Of a stretch of 32,444 nucleotides of DNA, positions 6,498-15,135 are shown piece by piece; the first letter of the stretch is position 1; the number at the start of each line of letters is the position of its first letter. The stretch spans positions 1-32,444 of the forward strand of contig JAVYSG010000008.1 in the NCBI GenBank assembly GCA_038729325.1, given 5' to 3'. The translations under genes were made by a program, and so were the position numbers. The notes beneath the pieces were generated by a model. That model worked only from the letters and a program-made list of their open reading frames with translations, made no database searches and was not told the DNA's origin. Source of the DNA: UBA509 sp038729325 (GTDB lineage: Archaea > Thermoplasmatota > Thermoplasmata > Thermoplasmatales > Thermoplasmataceae).

Positions 6498-8735
6498 ATG
6501 GCTTACAGTGACGGCATCATACTTAGGGTTGCCGAGGCAAATTCAACAGATCCCGGAATGTCAAGGGTACGGCTGGACGAAGAATCAAGAGTCGCCCTCG
6601 GTGCTGAGATCGGAGACGTTGTAGAAATCGAAAAGGACAAAAAGACCGTCGGAAGAGTTTACAGGGCAAGGCCCGAGGATGAAAACAAGGGCATTGTGCG
6701 CATTGACAGTGTCATGAGGAACAACTGCGGTGCGTCAATAGGCGATAAGGTCAAGGTTCGAAAAGTGCGCACTGAGGAGGGAAAGAGAATTACCCTGGCA
6801 CCGATCATAAGGAAGGATCAGAGACTGAAATTCGGCGAAGGCATAAACGAATTTGTGCAGAAAGCGCTCATTAGAAGGCCAATGCTTGAAGGCGACAATA
6901 TAAGTGTGCCAGGACTGACCCTTGCAGGGCACTCCGGCCTTCTCTTCAAGGTTATCAAATCCCAGCCTTCAAAGGTGCCTGTTGAGGTTGGAGAGGACAC
7001 CAAAATAGAGATCAGGGAGGAACCGGCATCGGAAGTTCTGGAAGACGTTTCAAGAATAAGTTACGAGGACATAGGTGGACTGTCTGACCAGCTTTCCAGA
7101 GTCAGAGAGATTATAGAACTCCCCCTGAAACATCCGGAACTCTTTGAGAGGCTTGGAATTCACCCACCCAAGGGAGTTCTCCTTCACGGTCCGCCGGGAA
7201 CAGGAAAAACACTCATTGCCAGGGCTGTGGCGAATGAGGCAGGCGCTAATTTCTTCTCCATAAACGGGCCCGAAATCATGAGCAAGTATTACGGGCAGAG
7301 CGAACAGAAGCTCAGGGAGATATTTACCAAGGCAGAAGAATCTGAGCCTTCAATAATATTCATAGATGAAATTGATTCAATCGCACCAAAGAGAGAGGAA
7401 GTCCAGGGCGAGGTTGAAAGAAGGGTCGTTGCCCAGCTTCTCACTCTCATGGACGGGATGAAGGAGCGCGGCCATGTCATAGTTATTGGCGCAACCAACA
7501 GGATCGATGCAGTGGACCCGGCGCTGAGGAGACCTGGAAGATTTGACCGGGAGATAAATATCGGGGTGCCGGACAAGAAAGGAAGGAAGGAAATACTGGC
7601 CATCCACACAAGGGGAATGCCCCTGGGAATGGATGAGGACCGCAAAAACCAGTTCCTTGACGAAATTGCCAACCTGACCTATGGATTTGTTGGCGCTGAT
7701 CTGGCTGCTCTTGCAAGGGAATCTGCAATGATAGCACTGCGCAGATACCTGCCAGAGATCGACCTGGATAAGCCCATCCCTACAGAAATCCTGGAAAAGA
7801 TGCAGGTGAAGGACGATGATTTCAGGGAGGCTCTTAAGGCCATTGAACCCAGCAGCCTGAGGGAAGTCACCGTTGAGGTACCCAATGTGACATGGGCCGA
7901 TATTGGCGGCCTTGACAGTGTTAAATCCGAACTCAGGGAAACTGTTGAACTGCCACTTTCAAAGCCAGAGGTATTCAAGAGGCTGGGCATAAGGGCTGCA
8001 AAGGGATTCCTTCTCTATGGCCCTCCAGGAGTTGGAAAGACACTGCTTGCAAAGGCAGTTGCAAATGAGAGCAATGCCAACTTTATATCGGTCAAGGGAC
8101 CGGAGGTACTCAGCAAATGGGTCGGTGAAAGCGAAAAGGCTGTCAGGGAGATATTCAAGAAAGCCAAGCAGGTTGCCCCAACCATAGTATTCCTGGATGA
8201 GATTGATTCCATAGCCCCAAGGCGGGGTTCCTATGGTGATTCCGGCGTCACCGAACGAATTGTCAACCAGCTGCTGACCTCCCTCGATGGAATAGAGGTA
8301 CTCCAGGGTGTTGTTGTTCTCGCCGCCACGAACAGGCCAGATATAATAGATACTGGCCTTCTCCGGGCTGGAAGGTTTGACAAGATCATATACATTCCTC
8401 CGCCTGACGCCGAATCCCGACTGAAAATACTGCAGGTCCATACCAGGGAAATGCCGCTTGCAAAGGATGTCAACCTTAAGGAGATAGCTCAGAAGGCTGA
8501 CGGCTATGTCGGTGCAGATCTCGAGAACCTGTGCAGGGAGGCCGGGATGGTGGCTTACAGGGAAAACCCTGATGCAACCGAGGTGGCTCAGAAACACTTC
8601 ATGAGCGCCCTTAAGATCATAAGGCCATCAATTGATGAAGAGGTAATAAAGTTCTACCAGAATCTGGCTGATTCTATGGGAAAAAGCGTAAAGGAAAAGA
8701 GAAAGGAATTGCAGGACCAGGGACTTTACCAGTAG
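6498..8735 (+). CDS. vat: VAT: Cdc48/p97-type AAA+ ATPase
   Basis: This is the 745-residue archaeal homolog of Cdc48/p97, a hexameric unfoldase that threads substrates toward the proteasome or refolds them. The N-terminal double-psi barrel and four-stranded barrel region includes VRLDEESR and VGRVYRARPEDENKG. The D1 ring has Walker A GPPGTGKT at 231-238, Walker B IIFIDEID with DE at 290-291, and the RRPGRFDREI arginine-finger region. The D2 ring has GPPGVGKT at 508-515, IVFLDEID and RAGRFDKII. Both rings look catalytically intact. Start ATG 6498 matches the known Thermoplasma N terminus and the TATA spacing; an upstream in-frame ATG at 6441 would add 19 unlikely residues. Length and motif positions equal the Thermoplasma protein, which is the best lineage marker here. 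Confidence 0.98.
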   Translation: MAYSDGIILRVAEANSTDPGMSRVRLDEESRVALGAEIGDVVEIEKDKKTVGRVYRARPEDENKGIVRIDSVMRNNCGASIGDKVKVRKVRTEEGKRITLAPIIRKDQRLKFGEGINEFVQKALIRRPMLEGDNISVPGLTLAGHSGLLFKVIKSQPSKVPVEVGEDTKIEIREEPASEVLEDVSRISYEDIGGLSDQLSRVREIIELPLKHPELFERLGIHPPKGVLLHGPPGTGKTLIARAVANEAGANFFSINGPEIMSKYYGQSEQKLREIFTKAEESEPSIIFIDEIDSIAPKREEVQGEVERRVVAQLLTLMDGMKERGHVIVIGATNRIDAVDPALRRPGRFDREINIGVPDKKGRKEILAIHTRGMPLGMDEDRKNQFLDEIANLTYGFVGADLAALARESAMIALRRYLPEIDLDKPIPTEILEKMQVKDDDFREALKAIEPSSLREVTVEVPNVTWADIGGLDSVKSELRETVELPLSKPEVFKRLGIRAAKGFLLYGPPGVGKTLLAKAVANESNANFISVKGPEVLSKWVGESEKAVREIFKKAKQVAPTIVFLDEIDSIAPRRGSYGDSGVTERIVNQLLTSLDGIEVLQGVVVLAATNRPDIIDTGLLRAGRFDKIIYIPPPDAESRLKILQVHTREMPLAKDVNLKEIAQKADGYVGADLENLCREAGMVAYRENPDATEVAQKHFMSALKIIRPSIDEEVIKFYQNLADSMGKSVKEKRKELQDQGLYQ

Positions 8736-8751
8736 TCCCCGCCTGCACAAA

Positions 8752-8761
8752 AAAACTTAAG
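8752..8761 (+). promoter_or_regulatory. TATA-like element for the PRC-barrel gene
   Basis: AAAACTTAAG is centred about 27 bases before the ATG at 8784 and supports that start over the in-frame ATG at 8763. Confidence 0.35.
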
Positions 8762-8783
8762 CATGATTGACATGGAAGCACAT

Positions 8784-9056
8784 ATGTCCATGCGGAAATT
8801 TTCCTCCGATCTTATTAAAAAATCAGTTATGACTGTAGAGGGGGAGCTTATAGGAACGGTGGACAATATTATTGTAGACACTGAGACCGGCATAATAAAA
8901 AGTGTTCTTGTGAAGCCGTCCGGCGCAAACAGATATGGTGAGTTTCCCCTGGACAAGGAGGGGAGATACATGATCCCGTTAAAATCAATGAAGTCCTTCA
9001 AGGATGTCTTTGTTGTGGATACTGCAAACGGACAGAAGATGAGGACCTCTTCCTGA
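8784..9056 (+). CDS. PRC-barrel domain protein
   Basis: A 90-residue single-domain protein with the PRC-barrel pattern: GELIGTVDNIIVDTETGIIKSVLV, then a PLDKEGRYMIPLKSMKSFKDVFVV strand pair. PRC barrels occur in photosynthetic reaction-centre H subunits and RimM; free-standing archaeal versions are common and mostly uncharacterised. No catalytic residues are expected. It lies 48 bases after VAT and 13 before a nucleoside phosphorylase on the same strand. ATG 8784 fits a leaderless start; ATG 8763 or 8790 are alternatives. Family certain, role unknown. Confidence 0.85.
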   Translation: MSMRKFSSDLIKKSVMTVEGELIGTVDNIIVDTETGIIKSVLVKPSGANRYGEFPLDKEGRYMIPLKSMKSFKDVFVVDTANGQKMRTSS

Positions 9057-9069
9057 TTTCGGTGGTTTC

Positions 9070-9840
9070 ATGGCCAGAATCAGCCCCAGGAGGTTCCCAA
9101 AGTATTCAAGGAAGCACGCAGAGCATCCGCTTTTTACGGCATCAGAATTTACTGCCGGAATGCCACATTCGCCTGAAAATGTCATATTTGTCTACAGCAA
9201 CAACCTTGCAGAAATGATTGCACAGGATCTTGGGCTGGAACCCATTGATCAACCATATGGCCAGAAGATTTTTGTAAGAAACTTTTCCGATTCCAACAGA
9301 TCGATCTATCTAATGATGCCGGGCGCTGGCGCTCCCATGACGGCCACTGTTGCGGACGAGCTTCACAGCATGGGTGCAATGAATTTCCTTATTCTCGGCA
9401 TTGCAGGCAGTTTATCGCCGAAGTTGAAGGTAAACGACATTGTTCTTTGCAGAAAAGCAGTCAGGGATGAGGGCGTTTCCCATCACATACTTCCTCCCGC
9501 GCTGTATGACTATCCCAGCCCTGACCTTGTTGCCCATATTCGAACCGGCATGAGAAATAGCGGCATTAAATTCACGGCAGGCCCAACATGGACGGTTGAT
9601 TTTCCTTACGCTGAGACGGCTGAGGAACTTAAGGAATACAGATCATTGGGTGTCCTGACTGTCGAAATGGAGGCCGCAGCACTGTTTGCGGTCGGCAAGG
9701 CCAGAAGATTCAGGACTGCTGCGGTGTTCACCATTTCAGATATCCTTGATGAAGAGAAATGGAGCGGGATGCAGAATCCCATTGAAGGAATGAGGCAGCT
9801 CACAAGGGTAGCGCGGATTTTTTCACAGTTCCACGAATAG
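9070..9840 (+). CDS. Nucleoside phosphorylase (purine/uridine phosphorylase family)
   Basis: The 256-residue protein belongs to the PNP/UDP phosphorylase family 1, which cleaves nucleosides with phosphate to base and ribose 1-phosphate. Visible elements are the phosphate/ribose signature MPGAGAPMTATVADEL with ILGIAGSLSP after it, the ribose-binding VEMEAAALF, and the late ISDILDEEKW carrying the base-contacting Asp. Uridine versus purine preference cannot be resolved by eye. A GGTGG ribosome binding site at 9060-9064 precedes ATG 9070. It ends 2 bases from the convergent aRF1 stop. Confidence 0.87.
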   Translation: MARISPRRFPKYSRKHAEHPLFTASEFTAGMPHSPENVIFVYSNNLAEMIAQDLGLEPIDQPYGQKIFVRNFSDSNRSIYLMMPGAGAPMTATVADELHSMGAMNFLILGIAGSLSPKLKVNDIVLCRKAVRDEGVSHHILPPALYDYPSPDLVAHIRTGMRNSGIKFTAGPTWTVDFPYAETAEELKEYRSLGVLTVEMEAAALFAVGKARRFRTAAVFTISDILDEEKWSGMQNPIEGMRQLTRVARIFSQFHE

Positions 9841-9842
9841 GA

Positions 9843-11093
9843 TCACTGCTGCAGCGGATTTGCAGCCTTTGGAACATACCGCAGAATTCCAGCCATTCCG
9901 CCGAATGCCTTCTGAAGAAGCTTTCCCTCATCGCTATTTCCTGAAATAATCTCAACCTTTGCGCCTGAAGCATCTGCAAGCCTGTAGAAAACCTCCACGA
10001 GGTCTTCCTGTTCCTCAAGAACCATAGGAGTTGAACATTTGTCGCAGATAATGTCTCCGTCAGGCTTTGTCATCAGTTCGCGGATATTCCCGCACTGCGG
10101 GCATCGGTACCTGTAGTGTACCTTGTTTAAATCTTCTGAGATTATCAGCAGGTCAAGTGCTTTCTGCTCAAGGGCGCTCTTTATTGCCGCCTCGCCGTAA
10201 ACGCCAAGTCCGCCATCCGGTTTTCTGATCTCCATCATGAAGCGGTTCATGAGGTCTTTTTCCTTTGCTATCCTCATTTCCTTCATGGTTTCCGAGGCTT
10301 TCTCCACAATTTCCCTCAGGCCGGTCTCATCTGTGTAGCCTATGTCAAGAAGATCCTTTACTTTGGCCTTTACCTCGTTCCGCAGGTAATCTTTTTCAAA
10401 GAAGTACTCCTTCGTTGCTCCAGGTCCGCCAATGAAAACAGCCTTGATATCCTTTATAAGTGGAATGAAGGCATTGTTTGCAATTTCACCAACCTTCTTG
10501 AAGAACTCATGGGCTGCAATTTCTATGAGCCGCTCATACCTTCGCGATGACTGGCCGCCCTGGTGATGCTTGCTTGGAACCAGTGACTGCTCGTTTGAGA
10601 CAACCTGTATGGTTGTGCCGTTGAGAAATCCCACAGTTGCCTCCTTTCTGTCCATTACTATGAGACCATAAATCTCCTTTTCCACAAGGAACTGCTTCAA
10701 CTGCTCAAGATGGAAATATGAATCGCACGTGTACATGAATGTCTGTATTGGTTCCGGGGGCTCAATAATCTTAACGTACATTTCAGTCTGATCACCCCTG
10801 GTAGCCACGTGCCCGACAAAGAACACCAGTCCAGTCTCGGGAGCAAATCTGTAGGACTTGAGCCTCGACATTATTGATTCTATTGCCGCCAGTACATTTT
10901 TCCTGGTTGACTTGGATTTTATGTTGGATGATGTTGAATATTCTTCTCGCAGATACTGCACCACATCTGATATCTGCTTGTTTGGTGGAATATACAGCGA
11001 AACGAGTTCTGTTCCCCTGCCCTTCAGGGTTTCAAGCTCCTGCAGAGCTTTCTTGAACTCATATCTCCGTATCTGCATATCGTCTGTTGCCAT
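9843..11093 (-). CDS. prf1: Peptide chain release factor aRF1
   Basis: This is complete archaeal release factor 1 (416 residues), which reads all stop codons in the ribosomal A site and triggers peptide release. The N domain has NIKS at 57-60 and YxCxxxF at 121-127 (YTCDSYF), both stop-codon recognition elements. The M domain has the catalytic GGQ at 179-181 within HHQGGQSSRRYE. The C domain holds a zinc-ribbon-like insert with CPQC (331-334) and CDKC (350-353). It is transcribed divergently from UMP kinase; ATG 11093 is about 24 bases from the shared TATATA, so the mRNA is probably leaderless. Confidence 0.98.
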   Translation of the reverse strand: MATDDMQIRRYEFKKALQELETLKGRGTELVSLYIPPNKQISDVVQYLREEYSTSSNIKSKSTRKNVLAAIESIMSRLKSYRFAPETGLVFFVGHVATRGDQTEMYVKIIEPPEPIQTFMYTCDSYFHLEQLKQFLVEKEIYGLIVMDRKEATVGFLNGTTIQVVSNEQSLVPSKHHQGGQSSRRYERLIEIAAHEFFKKVGEIANNAFIPLIKDIKAVFIGGPGATKEYFFEKDYLRNEVKAKVKDLLDIGYTDETGLREIVEKASETMKEMRIAKEKDLMNRFMMEIRKPDGGLGVYGEAAIKSALEQKALDLLIISEDLNKVHYRYRCPQCGNIRELMTKPDGDIICDKCSTPMVLEEQEDLVEVFYRLADASGAKVEIISGNSDEGKLLQKAFGGMAGILRYVPKAANPLQQ

Positions 11094-11114
11094 CCCTCAG
11101 AAAATTTATAATCG

Positions 11115-11120
11115 TATATA
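11115..11120. promoter_or_regulatory. Shared TATATA between prf1 and pyrH
   Basis: The TATATA hexamer is centred at 11117.5, about 24 bases from the prf1 ATG (11093, - strand) and about 24 bases from the pyrH ATG (11141, + strand). The equal spacing suggests one palindromic TATA element serving both leaderless genes. A second A/T-rich run at 11105-11112 is badly spaced for either gene. Confidence 0.5.
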
Positions 11121-11140
11121 ACCTTAATTGGCGTTTTGAA

Positions 11141-11818
11141 ATGGAATCAGTAGTTATTTCGCTTGGTGGATCAATTATATCAACTGACGGCTTGAATCTG
11201 GCATTCATGAAAAGCTTTGCCAGGGAATTGCAGAAATTCGGTGACGATTACAGGTTCGGCATTGTGGTTGGCGGCGGTTCGCTTGCCAGATCATATATTT
11301 CTGAACTGAGAAAATACGGGGTGAACGACAATGTTCTGGATGAAATAGGCATAAATGCAACAAGAATGAATGCACTTGCGCTCTCCACATTCTTTCAGGA
11401 TTCAAATTCAAAGATACCGACAACTGTGAACGATGCGGCGGAACTGGCCAGGATATACAGGTTCACAGTCATGGGCGGCACTGAGCCAGGTCACACAACA
11501 GACACCGTTTCGATGCTCCTTGCAGAGAGAATTAACGCACGTATAATGATCAACGCAACTTCCGTGGACGGGGTTTACACCGATGATCCAAAAAAGCACA
11601 GCGACGCCAGGAAAATACCATCGCTGACATATGATGAGGCCATAGGCCTTGCAATAGGTAAATCCATAGGGGCCGGACCAAATGTGTTCATGGATCTGAC
11701 CGCCCTAAACATTGCCAAACGATCCGGGATACGCATATATGTCACAAAGGGAACGGAACTTTCAGAATATGGAAACATTATAAAAAACAGGAAAACTTCA
11801 GGATCAGTTATTGGGTGA
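11141..11818 (+). CDS. pyrH: Archaeal UMP kinase
   Basis: The 225-residue protein is of the amino-acid-kinase superfamily and the archaeal PyrH type, converting UMP to UDP with ATP. Visible motifs are VVISLGGSIIS at the N terminus, IVVGGGSLARSYI, the nucleotide-binding GGTEPGHTTDTVSMLLAE and INATSVDGVYTDDP. The length fits the archaeal family. ATG 11141 is chosen over an upstream in-frame start at 11087 because the conserved domain begins there and the TATATA element is 24 bases away. The gene is complete. Confidence 0.94.
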   Translation: MESVVISLGGSIISTDGLNLAFMKSFARELQKFGDDYRFGIVVGGGSLARSYISELRKYGVNDNVLDEIGINATRMNALALSTFFQDSNSKIPTTVNDAAELARIYRFTVMGGTEPGHTTDTVSMLLAERINARIMINATSVDGVYTDDPKKHSDARKIPSLTYDEAIGLAIGKSIGAGPNVFMDLTALNIAKRSGIRIYVTKGTELSEYGNIIKNRKTSGSVIG

Positions 11819-11927
11819 TTCTCCAGCTTTTCTTCATCTGCTGTTGAAGGAGACGCCTTCTGCACAAGCCACATGGGCATTGAATGTTTATTCTGAATTA
11901 TCAGGAGACATTTATCATTAATAGAGC

Positions 11928-13100
11928 CTAAAGAGACGCTAACCGGAGGTCATTCTTCAGCACCGGATAATCCATGTCCCTTCCATTAACTTCCCTGTAT
12001 GCCTCCCTTATGGACCTTGTGATATCATCCATCTGACCATACTTTTCCTGCATTGTCATGTCAGAAAGCCCATCATTTCTGGAAATCTCCATGTAATTTG
12101 AGTCCTCTGATTCAATTATTGGAGTGAGCACTATGGCGTCGTCCTTATCAAGGGCAAGCTGCGAGATTATATTTGCAGTGGCTTCAACATGATCCCTGCT
12201 GTATTTCTTTCCGCCGATACCTGCCATTACCACAATGGTCACTCCGATGCCGTGATCTTTTATATTATTGACAAGGTTCATTGTTTCAGTCACATTGATG
12301 TGTTTGTTGAAAAGCCTTATGACTCTGTAGCTGCCGCTCTCCAGGAACACATAAACACGGTTGAGGCCGTGATCCTTCAGGTCCCGGTAATTTATCATGT
12401 TTTTCTTCTTGGGTGTTGTGAAAATGTCGAATGCAGTGAAAACTGGGAGATTTATATCCTCCCTGATCCTGTCCAGAACCTCAAGGAGCATCTTCTGATC
12501 AATATCAAGCGCATTGACGTCCCCGAGAAACACCGATCTGCGGCTGGATATGCCCGCCCCGTAGCCATCCTTTACTGCCTTCAGGTGGCTGATGAATTCT
12601 CCCATGGATCTTGTGGTGTATTCCCTTGTCTCATAGCCCCTGCAAAGGGTGCACATGTTCCATCTGCATCCGGATGTGACCTCAAGATACAGTGCAGCAG
12701 GTTGATCCGGCGGTACCACCGGAACAGCAGAATACAGCGAAAGAAGAGCTTTTGAATCAGCTTCAGCCCACTGCGGATTCCGGGATGCCACCCTTCCGGC
12801 AATGTCCACATTGCTGGCAATGTTACCGGCCCTGACCGCCGTGCTTGCCAGCCCATAGGAAAATTCCAGAATGGAATTGGCTTCCTGCGATGACACCGAT
12901 TCAATGGAGCCTTTATCCCCGTTCGTTCTTATCCTGTAGAACGTGTTTGCTATGGTTCTCCTGTAAGTATTTCCGTTCTTTGTGCATGATATCAGTCTTC
13001 CCTCATAATCAAAGCTTGCAGACTCTGCCTTCTCCCTCGAAAATGTTGCCACACCGTCATTAACGCTGAAATTTATGGAACTGCTGGGGTCAGTCATCAT
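11928..13100 (-). CDS. Radical SAM protein of unknown substrate
   Basis: The 390-residue protein carries a cysteine cluster C145-x4-C150-x2-C153 (GCRWNMCTLC) at the start of a TIM-barrel-like region with FLGDVNALDID, FTAFDIFTT and VYVFLESGS. These resemble the strands of radical SAM enzymes that reductively cleave S-adenosylmethionine. About 140 residues precede the cluster and match nothing I recognise. The spacing is one residue longer than the classical CxxxCxxC. The start has two adjacent ATGs (13100 and 13097), with GGTGAG about 7 bases upstream and a TATA element at 13134-13144, so this mRNA seems to have a short leader. No co-transcribed gene hints at a substrate. Confidence 0.85.
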   Translation of the reverse strand: MMTDPSSSINFSVNDGVATFSREKAESASFDYEGRLISCTKNGNTYRRTIANTFYRIRTNGDKGSIESVSSQEANSILEFSYGLASTAVRAGNIASNVDIAGRVASRNPQWAEADSKALLSLYSAVPVVPPDQPAALYLEVTSGCRWNMCTLCRGYETREYTTRSMGEFISHLKAVKDGYGAGISSRRSVFLGDVNALDIDQKMLLEVLDRIREDINLPVFTAFDIFTTPKKKNMINYRDLKDHGLNRVYVFLESGSYRVIRLFNKHINVTETMNLVNNIKDHGIGVTIVVMAGIGGKKYSRDHVEATANIISQLALDKDDAIVLTPIIESEDSNYMEISRNDGLSDMTMQEKYGQMDDITRSIREAYREVNGRDMDYPVLKNDLRLASL

Positions 13101-13107
13101 TGAAATC

Positions 13108-13144
13108 TCACCGGAACCAGATCACCGAACTTATGTATAAATTT
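13108..13144 (-). promoter_or_regulatory. Promoter and ribosome binding site of the radical SAM gene
   Basis: On the - strand AAATTTATACA (13134-13144) acts as a TATA-like element. GGTGAG (13108-13113) sits about 7 bases before ATG 13100. The distance places transcription start near 13114, leaving a leader of about 14 bases. Confidence 0.45.
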
Positions 13145-13199
13145 CTTCACCCTGGAGTATCCCAATCCAGTTTGCCTTCACCATCTCATAAGCTGACAG

Positions 13200-13207
13200 T
13201 ATAAATT
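13200..13207 (+). promoter_or_regulatory. TATA box in the intergenic region, + strand
   Basis: TATAAATT is a strong archaeal TATA match with no annotated downstream gene on this strand. A transcript would begin near 13228 and could encode the small ORF at 13253 or be non-coding. Confidence 0.35.
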
Positions 13208-13252
13208 GAATCAAAATAATGCCCGGATTGTCTTAAAAATTCTTGGAATTCT

Positions 13253-13339
13253 ATGGCAGCCAGAAAAAAAATTGCCATAAAGCACGTTCTCAAGATTGCG
13301 GCAAGGCGCGATCTGATCAAAATAAGAAATGGGAATTAA
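13253..13339 (+). CDS. Possible 28-residue basic peptide
   Basis: An ATG-initiated frame of 28 codons begins MAARKKIAIK and ends KIRNGN. It is rich in Lys and Arg with regularly spaced hydrophobic residues, so it could form a basic amphipathic helix. A TATA box lies 46-53 bases upstream, leaving about a 25-base leader without a clear ribosome binding site. Its stop overlaps the convergent permease stop by 4 bases. I do not recognise a family, and chance openness of 87 bases is common, so this is tentative. Confidence 0.35.
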   Translation: MAARKKIAIKHVLKIAARRDLIKIRNGN

Positions 13340-14142
13340 TCCCTTATCTCCTTTTCAGCCAGATATGCAGTCAGCAGAAGAAGCCCTGCTGCAAGTGCTG
13401 CAAGAGCCCCAAGCCATCTTCCAACCTGTATCCACTGTGAAGAGGTCAGGTTACCGTTTATTATAACAGTCCTTATGGCTTCAGCAGACCATGACACAGG
13501 ATTATACTGGGCTATGTCAGCCAGCCAGTTAGCCATCATCTCCTTAGAAAACATGGCAAAGCTCACAAACATAAGGGGAAGATTGACAAGATTCACAATC
13601 CCGAATATGGACTGCATATTTGTCATCCGGGTAGCTATCACGCTGAAGATTGATGAAAATATGAAAGCCACCAGTATGATGGCGGTGGCAAGCACGAGAG
13701 CATCGAGAATTGTGAATCCGTGGACAAATTTCAGGCCGTTCGGTATGAGGTAGGCCGCAATCACCAGAATCACCACCTGTGGCATGATCCTGATCACCGA
13801 TGAGATTATTTTTGAAAAGACTATGGAGCTCCTCCTTATTGGAGATGACAGAAACCTTCCCATGGGGCCAAGTCTCCTGTCGAAAATTATCTGTGTTCCG
13901 GCGAACATAGCTGTGAATAGCCCCATCGTGGTCAAAACTCCACCAACAATGTATGTTATGTAGTTTGGGGCGCCTGAGAGAAGTGGAGATCCGCTGGCAG
14001 ATGGAAAGAACTTCGTTATATCAAAGGCGCTTCCGAAGAGAGCTATCCAGAAGATGGGCTGAATCAGGCCAGTGAAGAAAAATGTGGGATTCCGGACCCA
14101 TTTTTTCAGTTCCCTTACCGTCAGAGGCCACAATCCGCTCAT
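13336..14142 (-). CDS. ABC-2 type transporter permease (DrrB-like)
   Basis: The 268-residue membrane protein has about six hydrophobic segments: near residues 22-36, 61-82, 115-133, 142-170, 178-198 and 245-262. It has the ABC-2 permease layout, including RRLGPMGRFLSSPIRR, a coupling-region motif. It would form the channel of an exporter with the ATPase encoded just upstream, whose stop it overlaps by 4 bases. DrrAB-type systems export drugs, lipids or polysaccharides; the substrate here is unknown. Last gene of the padR operon. Confidence 0.88.
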   Translation of the reverse strand: MSGLWPLTVRELKKWVRNPTFFFTGLIQPIFWIALFGSAFDITKFFPSASGSPLLSGAPNYITYIVGGVLTTMGLFTAMFAGTQIIFDRRLGPMGRFLSSPIRRSSIVFSKIISSVIRIMPQVVILVIAAYLIPNGLKFVHGFTILDALVLATAIILVAFIFSSIFSVIATRMTNMQSIFGIVNLVNLPLMFVSFAMFSKEMMANWLADIAQYNPVSWSAEAIRTVIINGNLTSSQWIQVGRWLGALAALAAGLLLLTAYLAEKEIRD

Positions 14143-15134
14143 GTTCTCGCCCTCCTCAGATTCATGGCCATTTTCCTGGCATCAGCCCCTCCCTCATCAT
14201 CCCTTATGGATCTTCCGGTGTACTCAAGAAAAACCTCGTCAAGCGAAGGCTTTTCAACCGTCAGCCTCACTGTAGAGAGTTCATGGCTGGAAATATAATT
14301 TATAACCCTTGGCAGGGCTTCGTCCGCATTTGCCACCTTGATCCGCACTGCATTTGTTCCAGCGTCAACCACTTCTATCACACCAGGTATGGTTTTCATG
14401 ACATCAACACCCTTCTGATCAGACAGGGTCAGGTTTATAATGTCTCCCTTAAGCGAACCTTTGAGTTCGGCAGGTGTGCCGGTTATGAGTACCTTGCCAT
14501 GATCAATTATGGACACTCTGTCTGCCAGTTCGTCTATCTCCTCAAGGTAATGGGATGTAAGAATAATTGTAACTCCAAGTTTTTTCTGAATGTCCCTGAC
14601 GTAATTCCACATCTGGGTTCTGGTCTGAATGTCAAGTCCAAGTGTTGGTTCATCAAGGAACAGAACTTTTGGATCGTGAACCAGCCCTATGATCAGTTCC
14701 AGACGTTTCCTCATACCTCCTGAATATGTTCTTACAAGCCTGTCTGCCGCATCCTCCAGATCGACAAGTTTCAGAAGATTCTCAACATTTTCACGTGCCT
14801 TGGCCTTTGGCACATCATAGAACTGGGATACCATCATAATATTCTCCCTGCCGGTGAGGTCTTCGTCCGCTGTGAAATCCTGCGGAACAACTCCAATAAT
14901 CCTCCTGACCTCCAGGGATTTCTTCACAATGTCATATCCGGCCACTATTGCTGTACCCTTTGTGGGGGCGATCCGCGTTATCAGCATATTTATTGTTGTG
15001 GTCTTCCCTGCCCCGTTTGGGCCAGCCAGTCCATATATTTCTCCTTCATTGATTGTCAGATTCAGATCTGCCACAGCCCTGGTGTGGCCGCCGTAAATTT
15101 TGGTAAGATTTTTGGTTTCTATTATGGTTGTCAA
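14139..15134 (-). CDS. ABC transporter ATP-binding protein (DrrA-like)
   Basis: A 331-residue ABC ATPase with Walker A GPNGAGKTT at 38-46, signature YSGGM at 137-141, Walker B VLFLDEP with the catalytic Glu at 162, and the switch-His strand ILTSHYLEE. The roughly 100-residue C-terminal extension is typical of DrrA/CcmA-type exporters. The start is TTG at 15134, one base after the PadR stop, with AGGTG 7-11 bases upstream; no closer ATG fits. Translationally coupled to both neighbours. Confidence 0.92.
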   Translation of the reverse strand: MTTIIETKNLTKIYGGHTRAVADLNLTINEGEIYGLAGPNGAGKTTTINMLITRIAPTKGTAIVAGYDIVKKSLEVRRIIGVVPQDFTADEDLTGRENIMMVSQFYDVPKAKARENVENLLKLVDLEDAADRLVRTYSGGMRKRLELIIGLVHDPKVLFLDEPTLGLDIQTRTQMWNYVRDIQKKLGVTIILTSHYLEEIDELADRVSIIDHGKVLITGTPAELKGSLKGDIINLTLSDQKGVDVMKTIPGVIEVVDAGTNAVRIKVANADEALPRVINYISSHELSTVRLTVEKPSLDEVFLEYTGRSIRDDEGGADARKMAMNLRRART

Positions 15135-15135
15135 T

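Noticed and set aside
7959..8597. A 212-codon - strand frame opposite VAT
   Set aside because: VAT is certain over this stretch and the antisense frame has no motif.
12189..12755. A 188-codon + strand frame opposite the radical SAM gene
   Set aside because: It is antisense to a gene with clear motifs, has no family resemblance, and looks like a mirror of its codon usage.
14082..14723. A 213-codon + strand frame opposite the ABC exporter genes
   Set aside because: It covers the permease start and the ATPase on the other strand, with no recognisable domain; treated as a shadow.
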